A stretch of DNA of 64,000 nt from Pontederia crassipes. Its lineage: Eukaryota; Streptophyta; Magnoliopsida; Commelinales; Pontederiaceae. The translations under genes were made by a program, and so were the position numbers. The notes under the pieces were generated by a model, which saw only the letters and a program-made list of their open reading frames with translations, did no database searches and was not told the origin of the DNA. Of the stretch, positions 12,214-22,487 are shown piece after piece (positions within the stretch are counted from its first letter, which is position 1; each line of letters starts with the position of its first letter). The stretch lies in NCBI GenBank assembly GCA_030549335.1, contig CM060196.1, positions 74,360,139 to 74,424,138 of the forward strand, given 5' to 3'.

Positions 12214-13297
12214 TCATTTACAACTACAAATTAACATCGATTAACAAATAATTATTGCATGATTAACAAATAAATGTCTGCGGCACGAGTTCGGCAGGTG
12301 CGTCTGATGGCGTGAGTTCGGCACGGTGCGAGCGTGTCAAGGCATCATCGGCGTGCGAGTGAGGGGGCCCGTGCAGGGTCAGCGGGGTGTGCGTCGATTT
12401 GATCGGCGGTGGTGCGCAAAAGCAGATCGGCGGTGGTGCATGAGAGTGGATCTGATCGCCGGTGAGAGGAGGTCGCGCCACGTCGAGAGGTCGCCGATGA
12501 GAGGAGGCGAGCGCCGCGGAGAGGAGGTCGCCAGTGAGAGGAGGCGAGCACCGCGGAGAGGAGGTCGTCGGTAAGAGGAGATCAGACAGCATCGAAAGGT
12601 TGCTGGTGAGAGGTGAGCACCGTGGAGAGAAGGTCGCTCCATGGAGGAGCGAGAGGGTGCTCCGCGTGCTCTAGATCGGAGGGGTCGCGGTGTGCTCGAA
12701 GTCGGTGACGCGCGGATCTGGTGGCGACGCAGGGCGGGGAGAGGCTGCGATGCAGCGGGGGGCAGCGGTGAGAGGGTTGCGGGTGCTCGAGGTCGGGTGG
12801 GTGCGCGGCGAGGGTGTCGCAGGGGAGTCGCCGACGACGCAATGAAGTCAGCGGTGGTGCTCGAGATCGGCGGTCGTGCGCATACAACAGATTTGGCGGG
12901 TTGGCGCGAGAATAGATCAGATCGGCGGGGTGCACGGCGGAGTCGGTGGTGAGAGGTGATCGGCGGCGAGGCAAATCTTGGGCAAATGGACGTTGCCCGG
13001 AAGAGAGGGCATCGGCGAACGACGAGCGCATGCGAAAAAGAGGGGATGCCGGTGAGAGGGTGTCGCACTGCACAGAGAGGAGAGAGAATTAGGGTTCGCG
13101 AACGAGGGACAAAATCTCACATTCATCCAATTTTTATTTGCGGACAAACCGGACCGCGTGCGAATGGATCGGATCGCAAGAGAGAATTTACAGTTTGAAC
13201 CATCCTCATCCTGTGCTGCCATCCGATGCGCATCAGATGGCAGCGGATGAACGGGGGACCGTCCCCCATGTATGATGGGCGGACACCCATTTTTCCC

Positions 13298-13919
13298 AAA
13301 TAAGTATAATAATCATCTTTGATATTGCACGTAAAAAAAAGCATAATTTTCTATATCGAAGATCTTCTTCAACATGAGGTTAAATCTCTAGTTTTTTTTT
13401 TGTAAACATGATGATTTTACTTGATCACTTTTGATATTTCAACAAGAAGATTTCAAATGGCGTTTATTTTTTATCCATCTCATTTTTTTTCCAAAGACCA
13501 TAGATAGATGATATCAGAATTCATTTTTTCTAAGATAATATAATATTGATTAATATCAAACTATTTCAAATGTGATGATCATCTTTTTTTCGTATCAGCA
13601 GCAATTGATCTCAACATGGATGACTAAGATGTGACTTTTGTGGGACAATAAGTCGGATCACATCTTCTCCAAAAATACTTGAATTTCATTTCATATATAA
13701 ACATTTTATTATATTGGATTTATGTTTTGAATGTTTCTCAATTATGTATGTACTATTTTTAATTTAACGGCTGGGTTTGTTTTTATTAATATTTTGTCTC
13801 GAGTTTAACTTATTATTTTAAAGATTTCTTCAACTCTAATTAATTTTATTTCAAAAGTATTCTTCCTGTCTATTATTCTATATAAATATATTATCTATTG
13901 GCCACCATGGTTCAAGTAT
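13298..13919. other. AT-rich spacer
   Basis: About 620 bp of AT-rich sequence with several poly-T runs. No gene or repeat structure recognised. Confidence 0.4.
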
Positions 13920-14390
13920 AGGGAACAATTATACTAACATTTAAAGATGAAGTATTTGTTACCTGAAATTTTAATCAGTGTGGGGGAATAGAACATCGAG
14001 GATCGATGAACAATCAAATCAACGAAAGAAATAGAATATGAACATAGAGATTTAACGTAATAAAACTCTCTTGATCAATATGAACAAAAGATAAACATCC
14101 ACGAGCAAAGGAGACCGTCGCCAGAAGAAATCCACTATGAGCAAAAAGTGAGTACATCATATAAAATTTTAACCCTCATATATAAAGATCCATACCCGCG
14201 GGGGGCTTCGCGCCCCCACACTCCCCCTCCCCTCCCCCAACCCCTTAACGGCCCAAGTCCTCCACTTCCTTTTTTCTCATTTTTTTCTTTCATAATTTTG
14301 GGTACATGGTACATAATTCAAGACACATCAACAATCGATCTTATCACCCTAAAATTATAAAAAATAGATTTTTCGAAACATGAATTTCTA
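13920..14390 (-). repeat. Possible Copia-type LTR remnant
   Basis: The text has the look of a plant Copia LTR read backwards: the GAGATTTAACGTAATAAAACTC block, a GC-rich snap-back GGGGGCTTCGCGCCCCC near 14200, and pyrimidine-rich sequence beyond it. The arrangement resembles the LTR at about 25791-26110. No partner LTR or coding region adjoins it and the ends are not defined. Confidence 0.3.
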
Positions 14391-14556
14391 TGCATACAGA
14401 TGAGAATAAAAAAAGGCTAAATTCTTCACGTATATTTATATATAATGATTATTAGATATTCCAATATTGAAGGATTTTTCATGTTAAATTCTTATTAATT
14501 ATTATTTTTCTTCGGTGTTTAATTATACAATTATAGTTGTACCTTTCGAAGTCTAA

Positions 14557-15011
14557 GGGTGTGTTTGGTTTTCTAATGATAGAGGGATGAGGTAGAAGAG
14601 TCGAGTATAAGTTGGTGACACTAAGTGTGATGAGAATTTATAAAAAAATCATATTTGAATATAAGTTAATGGGATGTGTTGGATTATTTTAATTCACTTT
14701 TATTTAGATACAAAATATAGTATATGTATTAAGAAAGGTTAAGTTTGACAAATGTCTTTATTATTCTTAAGAAAAATTATCCTTTTTATTTTATGAAGAA
14801 GAAATAAGGGTAGTGTGGTAATAATTATTTTTAATCCCTCTAAAATCAGCAATTTGATGGGTTAAATTTTAAGTCAAATGATGGGATTATTAAGTCCAAC
14901 CTATCCGTAGTTAAATTAATAAAAGTTGCATTCAAATATGGTGTAAAAATTTTAAATCTACCACACCGCAATTAAACCTATTCCTCCTTAACCCTCCATC
15001 CAAACACATCC
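14557..15011. mobile_element. Tourist-like (PIF/Harbinger) MITE
   Basis: The ends are GGGTGTGTTTGG and CCAAACACATCC, inverted copies typical of Tourist elements. TAA is duplicated at both sides (14554-14556 and 15012-15014), the PIF/Harbinger signature. It is AT-rich and non-coding. Confidence 0.85.
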
Positions 15012-15014
15012 TAA

Positions 15015-15819
15015 TAGTATGTTTTGATGGACACTAGGAATAAATGAGAGGGAAGAAAAACGAAAGAAGGAGAAGGAAACTTTTACATCATAATTTAGGG
15101 TTGAAATAAAATAGCACAAATGAAGAGAAATGAAAAAGAAAAAAAAATAAAGATTCTCATTCATTCCCCTCTTTTAAGATTTTATTCAAAGAAGAAGAAA
15201 TATTTTTCCCTTCCCCTCTCACTCCCTCTCCCTCTCTTTATCTTCATTTCACCTCAATTCAAACAAAAGATAAAGGATTCAAGTTTACAAAATTTGATTG
15301 AGAATACGAAAGCATGCTTAACATGTTTTGTCCTCTTTTCGTCCTCAAATTACTAGATAATTTTACATTATTCAAACCCCATTTGCTATCACTGGTTTCT
15401 ATTAGTCTCTCATAATTAGCTAATTTCTTATATTTTTATTGGCATGTTGGTAATAAATATTATTGTCCAATATCCATATAGAACATATACCAAACTAAAA
15501 AATTTTAAACACAAAACTCATAACATCTGCATTAATTATTAATTGGATAATTATTATGAAATTAACTTTCTATTTTAATTGATGTGAAAATGTGACTTAC
15601 GAATAAAATTAAGAAACCCAATATGTGAAAACAAATACATAAAAATCAATGTAATATGAATTTTGATAATTTACTTTATACTTTTAAGAATATGAAGAAT
15701 ACGGTAGCTTGCATGCATGCACACATTCATAGGTGAAGTAGAACATTTGTCAATTTTTATACTATGAAGATATATACAAATATAAACTTAAAAGTGTGTT
15801 GGCAACATAGTAATTACAT
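15015..15819. other. AT-rich spacer with a purine-rich stretch
   Basis: 15030-15260 is a purine-rich then pyrimidine-rich tract (GGAAGAAAAACGAAAGAAGG and later TCCCTCTCCCTCTC). The rest is AT-rich with no gene seen. Confidence 0.4.
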
Positions 15820-16526
15820 ATTTCTTCCTTAACTTCTTCACTTTTTCCCTTTGAGCTTGGGATAGGGTCACCCCATCTTCTTGATGTAGCATTTCTCATC
15901 TTTCATAAATCATAAGATTCTAACAAGACCTCCATCTACACCAATTATCAAAGTTATATTTGGTGAGTTGTGGCACTAGAAATGAAAGTATATCTTGATT
16001 CATTTTGTACTCAAGAAAGACTTATGACTAGCTCTGATACCACTATGTTGAAAATGGAAAGTGTGGTGAATGTGGTGGACTATAAGAACTTGGAAGAAAC
16101 AATTAAAAGATAACTTAGAAGACAGAATTGAAGAAGAAGAGGAAGAACATTAAAAATTAGGAAGAAGAGAAATGGAACTCTAACTTTGGCACTCTTACAA
16201 GGTAACTAGAATTTGCTTCCAAACTTGATGACCCAAATGGAAGGACCACCCCTCTATTTATAGCCCTCCATAGATTTTTCTACACATAATTTTTTTACAT
16301 TTACATACTTCTATACTTTATTTTACACCCCTCTATACACTAATATTTTACATTTACACTATAATATTCTAGTATATGACATACTTCTAGATACAAGATA
16401 TTTATTTGGAACATTCTAATAACTTCTAGATATTTTTCATGATAATTCTTGTGGGTCTATTGAATCTTTCTCTTAATTGGCCTTGGATATATTTCATATT
16501 GGACCAATCAAGTTTAATTTCCAACA
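15820..16526 (-). mobile_element. Copia 5' fragment: LTR, primer-binding site and start of gag
   Basis: A 481-bp LTR (16046-16526) is plainly related to the LTRs of the Copia element at 39404-44454: TGTTGGAAATTAAACTTGAT at the start, a shared CTATAAATAGAGGGG block, and a shared end. Next to it lies TGGTATCAGAGC, the methionine-tRNA-type primer site, and then the beginning of gag as in the longer copy. Everything downstream is missing, so it is a broken relic. It abuts the second CYP706-like gene at 16527. Confidence 0.85.
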
Positions 16527-16736
16527 CAGGAAAGTCCGCTTCATGTTGCCACTATTGATGGCCTCCATTGTCCGCTGGACGAGCTTGTCGAATAGGATCT
16601 CAAATCGCACCATGAGTACTTTATTATTATCCCTAATCTTTGCAAATCCAACGATGCTAGCGCCAACACGAAGTCAGATATGTTCGGTGTCGCTACGGTA
16701 GTAGTAATGCCTTCGACAACCTACATGAGCTCATTC

Positions 16737-18971
16737 TGCCAAGATTTGGAGAGCTCCATCATTCGTTATTGATATGATCGAAAGTTGGTTGCTATCGGTT
16801 GCTGAGATGAAGCAGAGAGAATGAGGGAGAGAGAGGTCTAGAAGAAAAGTAAACTAATACTATTCAAATGTAAATGTTGATTGCAACTTCTCCAGCATCT
16901 ACAATAGACTTAAAGCACCAATTTATACTACTAAGAAACTGATGCAAGAGATTAAAATAATATGGTTACAGCTAACTACTGCAATAATGAAGAAGACGAC
17001 AACACTATTACAAGCATGAAATAGGTTGAATGAACTCTACAACTCTGTAATGATGTGTGACATTGTACATTGGCTGGAGCTGAATCCATGAGTTGACATG
17101 ACGATGAGGCAACATTCCAACGGCCGCCTCAAGTTGATGTCGAAAAAGAAAGTGGACGGAGGCAACTTGAAGAGTTCTCGACGGTGAAACTTTCGTCGAA
17201 CACATGCCATGGATGATGATGTAGTTGCGTATTAGAGATCAAAGAAAGATTGCTCACCAACTAAGAAGATGCTGAGACTGTTAAATAATTCGTAGAACAT
17301 CTGCCAAGGAAGATGCGCCGTCAACTGGAAATGAAGATGCGGTTGCTGGAGAAGCTCAAGTTGGCACTATGATGATACAGAAGTAGAATTGTCAAACACC
17401 AAAGTGTCAAATGTGGCTAAAGCAAGATCGAAGAAGCTCACACTATAGTAGTTGGCACTATGTCGATCAATGTGACAGTTGATGCTTTGTTGTTGGAGAC
17501 GAAGTGGTCTCCAAAACTTCCCTGCAAGTTATGGCGAGGAGAATCTGAGTGGCAACTTGAAGACACACGATCAGCAGTAGAATATTAAAACATTTCGTCG
17601 AGCACCTGCCAGTCACTACTTCCACTGAACCAATCGCACACTAGTGAGCGTTGCTCAGCACTGTTCGTCGCCACATTTGGAAACTCCATGAATGCAGGTG
17701 GCAAAAAGGATTCGCCGACCGGAAGAAGAACACACAAAGCCAGAGATAAAAAAAAACTAAAAACATGAAGACTACGAGAGAAACATAGATGATCGGAGAG
17801 AAGAATTGAGAGGAAATAGAGAAGAAGAACATTATTATTAACATCTAGAACAGAGTAGGGAGCAAGTTCAGAGATCAACACAGGAACTTGAAGATTAATC
17901 AAGATCTGGCACTTTGAATGTCAGAGGATGATAGTTTCATCAATATGTATGGCAGATCGATAAAAGCTTCACAGCTGCCAGTGACGCAAAAGAAGAACAA
18001 GAAGCAGAAAAAGAACAAAGATTAAAGATATCAAGGGACAAAGAAGAAATCGAATGGAAGAGAATCAAAACCATATGACGATCAATTTCCAAAAGACGTG
18101 TGATCCTCGGGAACGTTTTTAAACTTGATCCATCGCCAAAGAAGGAGCTGACCTAAGGAATGTTTTGGAACAAAACTTTCATATGATCGGAATGTTTGAT
18201 CTCAAACGTTGACTAGCTACTTGCCAAAGACCAAATAGAATAGCAGATGAAGAAAATGGACAAGCAGAAAAATTGAAATCAGAGGACAATCGACATAATG
18301 AACGTCACCTGAGAAGAAACTAAAAAAGAACCAACGGAACAAAGGCAAACATGAAGAATGACACTTGATATTTGGAAGCAGGAAAAGAAACAAAGAAAGG
18401 GAATCGAAGCTGGAAGCCTCTTCTAGATGAAGAAAATGCAGAGAGCAAGAATCATGAATGAACAAACATAGAAATGAGAAGAAATGAGAACCAAGAACTA
18501 TCTATCATCGAAGGAGAAACACACAGATGAATAACCTTGTGCTTCCTAGACTTGCAGGAGTCATATAGGCTAGCGCAACTTCAATTGATGATGATTGATG
18601 GAAAGAAGCAATGTCTGTCCACTTCCAGTAGCTGTGGTGATGAGCAGCGATGGAGAAGGAGCTCACGCGGATCTAGAGGAATTTGGCTCAGATACCATGT
18701 CAAGATTTGGAGATCTCCGTTATTCTATCATGTCGATTACAATTTCTCCAGCATCTACAATAGATTCAAAGCACCTATTTATACTACTAAGAAACTGATA
18801 AAAGAGATTAAAACGATATGGTTACGCCTAACTACTGCAACAGGGAAGAAGACGATGACACTATTACAAGCCATGAAATAGGTTGAACGAACTCTGCAGT
18901 GATGTGTGGTACTGTACATCAGCTAGAGTTCAATCCATGAGTTGACACGGTGACGAGGCAACATTCCAACA
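16737..18971 (-). mobile_element. Non-autonomous LTR element (TRIM/LARD-like) inside the P450
   Basis: Two related terminal repeats lie at 16737-17122 and 18698-18971. They share CAAGATTTGGAGA, TTTATACTACTAAGAAACTGA and GAGGCAACATTCCAAC; the right copy is shorter by about 110 bp. Next to the right repeat, on the minus strand, is TGGTATCTGAGCC, a primer-binding site of the methionine-tRNA type. The 1.57-kb interior has no gag or pol. A perfect 5-bp duplication CATTC flanks the whole (16732-16736 and 18972-18976). The repeats differ at many positions, so it is an old insertion. Confidence 0.85.
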
Positions 18972-19175
18972 CATTCATCTCGACGCCATCCTCATCGACG
19001 TCGACGTCTTTCGCCTTCGACGTCCTGCCCCATAGCATGCTCCTCATCATTTCAAGTGAGCTGACACTGCGACGAGGCAACATTCCAACATTCGTCCCAA
19101 TGTCATCCTCATCGGCGCCAATGCCTTTCGCCTTCGACGTCCGACCCCACAACATGCTTGTCATCATTTCAAGCA
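18937..19175. repeat. 119-bp tandem duplication across the LTR/P450 junction
   Basis: The end of the LTR (GACGAGGCAACATTCCAACA) plus about 85 bp of P450 exon is present twice, with a period of about 119 bp (repeat ends at 18971 and 19090). The second copy carries the LTR end although no element follows it, so the duplication happened after the element inserted. Confidence 0.8.
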
Positions 19176-19737
19176 TCATGAGTAGTGTCAGGTCGTGGAC
19201 CTGCACAGGCTTCCCACTGCGACGGATGACCTTGAGGTTAGCCAGGGAGAGGAGATCACGCACGCACACCTTTCGGACCGTGCGCCACACCGGCCCATAG
19301 GAAGAAAAGAGCATGTCATGGTGCCAATCATGCAAGGCGCGCACGACGACGAGAACGGAATGGTTGGCTAAGACGTGATCGTTGTCCTTGAGTCCTCCCA
19401 GGTGGCTGCCAGGGATTAGACGACGATGACTAGTTGGGTGCCAAGGCACAAGCTGAGCACTAGGTTGAAAGACCGGGCGAGACTGGCGAAGTAGCGGTGG
19501 AGGCCACGATGAGAAATTAAAGTAGTCGACAAGCGGCAAGCCAAGAGGATCTGGAGGGAGGCCAGGGGCATTGCCACGATGACCATGGTCGTGCTTTGAA
19601 AGCTTTACGTAGGATAAGAATATGGTGGTGGCTGTGATGAGTGAAATGATAGCAATGACATATCCCATCCGACCATTGCTAACAAATTTAAGTTCAATGA
19701 CATCTGACAGCGCCATATCTTTGCATCATCATCATCA

Positions 19738-19739
19738 TC

Positions 19740-19784
<45 letters not shown>
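19738..19784. repeat. (AAT)n microsatellite
   Basis: About 15 AAT units, preceded by a short CAT run. It lies just upstream of the second CYP706-like start. Confidence 0.95.
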
Positions 19785-19787
<3 letters not shown>

Positions 19788-19789
19788 GG

Positions 19790-20299
19790 GCAACGAACTC
19801 GATCGAATTAAATCTTAAAATGTGACGATATCAATTTGTACTTTTTTTTAGTCATCCGGAAGTAGCGCCAACTTTTAATTTTCCCACGTTAATAATTATA
19901 CTCATTTTTCAACTAATTCGATAAAATTATACTCTATATTTAGAAAATATATGAGAAATCACTTCTCATTTTCTATTGGTTTAATTTGTACCTTTAGAAT
20001 ACCATCTTTGTCTTGTTCGTGTGTGGACAAATGATTATCTAAAAATAGCGATCTGTCATGCTTCAAAGTCTTGATATTTATTTCTTCTCTTTCAATCTAC
20101 CCACTATTTGCCAACAAACTTGATCATAGCCTATAAGTCGCGCGTCTTTTAGACTACCGTCGATCGATGTGGACCCATTTTTGGAATAAAAGTTTAAATA
20201 ATTCAAAAATTTAGGAAAAAAGATAAATAGAGATGATGAAAGAAGAAGCCATGTAGCCTAATTACAAAAAAAAATGCCACTAGACCTTAGAGTTATATA
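19790..20299. other. AT-rich upstream region of the second CYP706-like gene
   Basis: About 500 bp. It would contain the former promoter of the minus-strand P450. No other feature seen. Confidence 0.4.
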
Positions 20300-20599
20300 G
20301 GGTATAATGTGTGTCCTCCCAACTTAAGTTGGGAGGAATCTCCTCCCATTTGCATTGTCGATTGGATGCGGAATCAACAACGATGGGAGGAAGTGTGATT
20401 CACTGGCTGAACACCGATTCATGGCACCAAATCGATCATCGTTCTAGCTGAAGGGATGTTGTCCTCTCCTGCTTCAACTATTGTCATCGCCGATGGAGCT
20501 TCATCGTCAGTATAGGAAGAACAAGCGCAAAGTGAAGCACGGGAAATGTGGGAGCGAGTTGAAGTGAATGAACTCATTCCGACAAGGAATGTCATGGAT

Positions 20600-20746
20600 G
20601 TCGACGAGAGTTAGGGCACCGGAAGGGTAGAAGACCAAGCGCGGAACACGAATTTCCAGTGCATGGTTTCGCGACCGGTAAACGTAGAAGTCGGAGATGA
20701 TGGCCGTGGAGAGCATCGAGAGCGTGGGTAAAGGGGAGGAAGGCAC
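20600..20746 (-). pseudogene. Captured UDP-glycosyltransferase (UGT89-like) fragment
   Basis: The minus-strand translation has AIISDFYVYRS followed by VPRLVFYPSGAL. This resembles the N-terminal acceptor-domain segment of plant family-1 glycosyltransferases, where I(I/L)SDFFLGW and (V/I)PR.VFSPSGA occur, especially UGT89. Only about 50 residues match and the frame shifts upstream. There is no UDP-sugar-binding PSPG box. It lies within the Pack-MULE candidate, so it is probably captured, not a gene in place. Confidence 0.5.
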
Positions 20747-20951
20747 GGGGATGGGAGGCCCTGAGCATTTTCCACGCCAATGAGCGAGGAATCAGATGGA
20801 AGGGGAGTGCACGAGGAGAGGGGAGATGATGGGGAGGTTGGCCGAAGTAAAAGTCAAGGTGAGGGCAAGGGTGAACCGAACATCATCATGGATCGAGACC
20901 CCTCCATTTCACCCCTGTTCCGACCTCTACCTTGTCACTGTCACCATCATC

Positions 20952-21148
20952 ATGGATCGAGATCGAGACCCTCCGCTCCCACGCCTGCGCCAATAGCTTC
21001 ACCCCCGCCCTCGACACTTACGTCATGACCACCGCTGACGTCCCGCCCAACCACTTTGCCTTCCCCGCCGCCCTCAAGGCCATGACCGGCCTCTAGGACC
21101 TCTTCATCGACAAGTAACTCCAGGCGGCTGCCACCAAGCTCGACTGAC
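20952..21148 (+). pseudogene. Captured PPR-protein fragment (OTP84-like)
   Basis: The plus frame reads LRSHACANSFTPALDTYV, then PPNHFAFPAALKAMTGL and LQAAATKLD. That is the first repeat region of organellar RNA-editing PPR proteins of the PLS class, closest in my memory to the N-terminus of OTP84-type proteins. Two stops interrupt it (after KAMTGL and after DK). Only about 65 residues are present, with none of the later repeats, E or DYW domains. It sits in a Mutator-type element, which suggests transduplication from a full gene elsewhere. Confidence 0.6.
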
Positions 21149-21310
21149 TAACCGAACCGGTGCTTCGCGAACCATCGTGAATTGCTTATGCTCAAACAGC
21201 TCAAACCATTGTCGTCAATCTTCCATCGGACAATGCAAAAAGGAAGGACAATCCTCCCAACTTAATTTGGGAGGACGGCATTATACCCAATTTTATAGAC
21301 ATATATTATG

Positions 21311-21315
<5 letters not shown>

Positions 21316-21342
<27 letters not shown>
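21316..21342. repeat. (TA)n microsatellite
   Basis: About 13 TA units directly beyond the Pack-MULE candidate. Confidence 0.9.
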
Positions 21343-21346
<4 letters not shown>

Positions 21347-22487
21347 GTGAAGAGATAGATAGATTTCAATCCATCAAAAGTTGAGTTTGACTTGTACTCT
21401 TTTTTTCTCGCTCCAAGAATAAGATAAAATTGTATTCTTCATTTATTAATTTTATTTAGGAGAATTTTTTTTATCAAAGTGCATACTCTCTTACTTTTCT
21501 TCGGTCACATAAGAATAAATTTATTCGTGATTTACTACTAAATTAACAAATTCCTGCTAACTCTTGGTTCATAAATATTTTAAGATAGATACCATAATAA
21601 AATTATAGAGTTTGGTGAGTGGGCACTTTTTTTCATTATGTTTTCAATAAATATGAATGATTAATTGACCTTTGGGTCCATCAAAAGGAAAAAAAACGTG
21701 TGCACGTTCAGACTTATAATAAATGGTCCTTGCACCTGTTGTAAATAAAGGAAAAAGAAGAAAAAAATAGTGTTCATAATGCATTAATCTTTGCTCATCT
21801 CATCGCATAGATCAAACTAAAGAAAAATAAAATTTCATCAGAATTCAAACTAAGGATGACTCGACTTCATTCTAGTTAATACTTGGTATAATTAGCGAGT
21901 GTGTCTTGTTTTCTATATTGAGGACCTCTTATGCATACGAAACTTGAATGAAATGTCCAAGATTATATTCACTTCAAAGTAACAAAAAGGCACCGAAAGT
22001 TATGATTGTGAAATATCTACGGCTTATCGACGTTTGATTTTTGTTCCCACGCGACTACTTGCGTGTCATGTCGACATGGAGAAAATTTCGGAATAGCCAA
22101 ATTTGACCAGAATTATTGCATTTAGTTGGAACTTCGCATGTGTTCGAAGTAGTACAAGACATTTGACTAATTATTTCGTTGAACAATTTTGCCTTTTTTG
22201 AGTTTGAGTTGGGAGAAAACAAAAGAATGGAATTGTTCTTTATTTTCTGATTTTTCTAAATACTTTTCCATTGCTTAGTTACGTATATTACAAAATTAAG
22301 TCATATCTATATAAAATAAATGCCTATTTTTACATAATAAATGCTTAGTGAAAAGAACCTTTCCAGCCTTCCATAAGAAATATGTAGAAATGATAAAAAT
22401 AAATATGGACCGAGGGAGTTTATTTATTTATTTATTTATTTACATACAGCACCGAGAGCAGAGCACGACGGTGCGCCTCCTCCGCCA
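21343..22487. promoter_or_regulatory. Upstream region of the CXE gene
   Basis: AT-rich DNA of 1.1 kb with no coding region. TCTATATAAAATA at about 22308-22320 is the best TATA-box candidate, about 170 bp before the ATG. A (TTTA)n run at 22421-22442 lies in the probable leader. The assignment is by position and motif only. Confidence 0.4.

Larger units (their letters stand above)
9143..13297. mobile_element. Large inverted-repeat DNA element (foldback or MULE-like), interrupted by a CACTA
   Basis: The ends are inverted copies: GGGAAAAATGGGCGTCCGCC at the left, and the same with one change (GGGTGTCCGCC) at the right on the opposite strand. The similarity continues inward in pieces through CCCATCATA into GC-rich arms (about 9340-9880 and 12280-13100), which share inverted blocks such as CCTCTCACTGGCGACCTC. 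The arms have long open frames on both strands, but these are low-complexity Ser/Arg/Pro-rich shadows of the GC-rich sequence. No transposase is present. No convincing target duplication was found (5 of 9 positions match), so the superfamily is uncertain. Without the nested CACTA the element is about 2.2 kb. Confidence 0.6.
16527..19716 (-). pseudogene. CYP706-like cytochrome P450, split by an LTR element
   Basis: The coding part at 19716-18977 starts MALSDVIELKFV and has a membrane anchor (YVIAIISLITATTIFLSYV), the hinge PGLPPDPLGLPLV, and SSYGPVWRTVRKVCVRDLLS near helix C. A 2.2-kb non-autonomous LTR element (16737-18971) interrupts it. Beyond that, 16731-16527 continues the same protein with VEGITTTVATPNISDF and LALASLDLQRLG, a CYP71-clan E-F region. 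A Copia fragment follows. The haem-binding end is absent. Other damage: an in-frame stop just after the insertion, frameshifts around residues 75-105, and a tandem copy of SMLWGRTSKAK. It is a paralogue of the copy at 6471-7162. The substrate is unknown. Confidence 0.8.
20300..21288. mobile_element. Pack-MULE candidate carrying two gene fragments
   Basis: The ends are inverted copies over about 60 bp: GGGTATAATG, then CCTCCCAACTTAA, then TTTGCATTGTC. The 9-bp flanks AGTTATATA and AATTTTATA match at 7 of 9 positions, consistent with an old Mutator-type duplication. The GC-rich interior holds a glycosyltransferase-like piece on the minus strand and a PPR-like piece on the plus strand, and no transposase. 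Gene-fragment capture of this kind is what defines Pack-MULEs. Confidence 0.7.

Noticed and set aside
12379-13073. Minus-strand open frames of 160-230 residues
   Set aside because: Low-complexity translations of the GC-rich arm of the inverted-repeat element.
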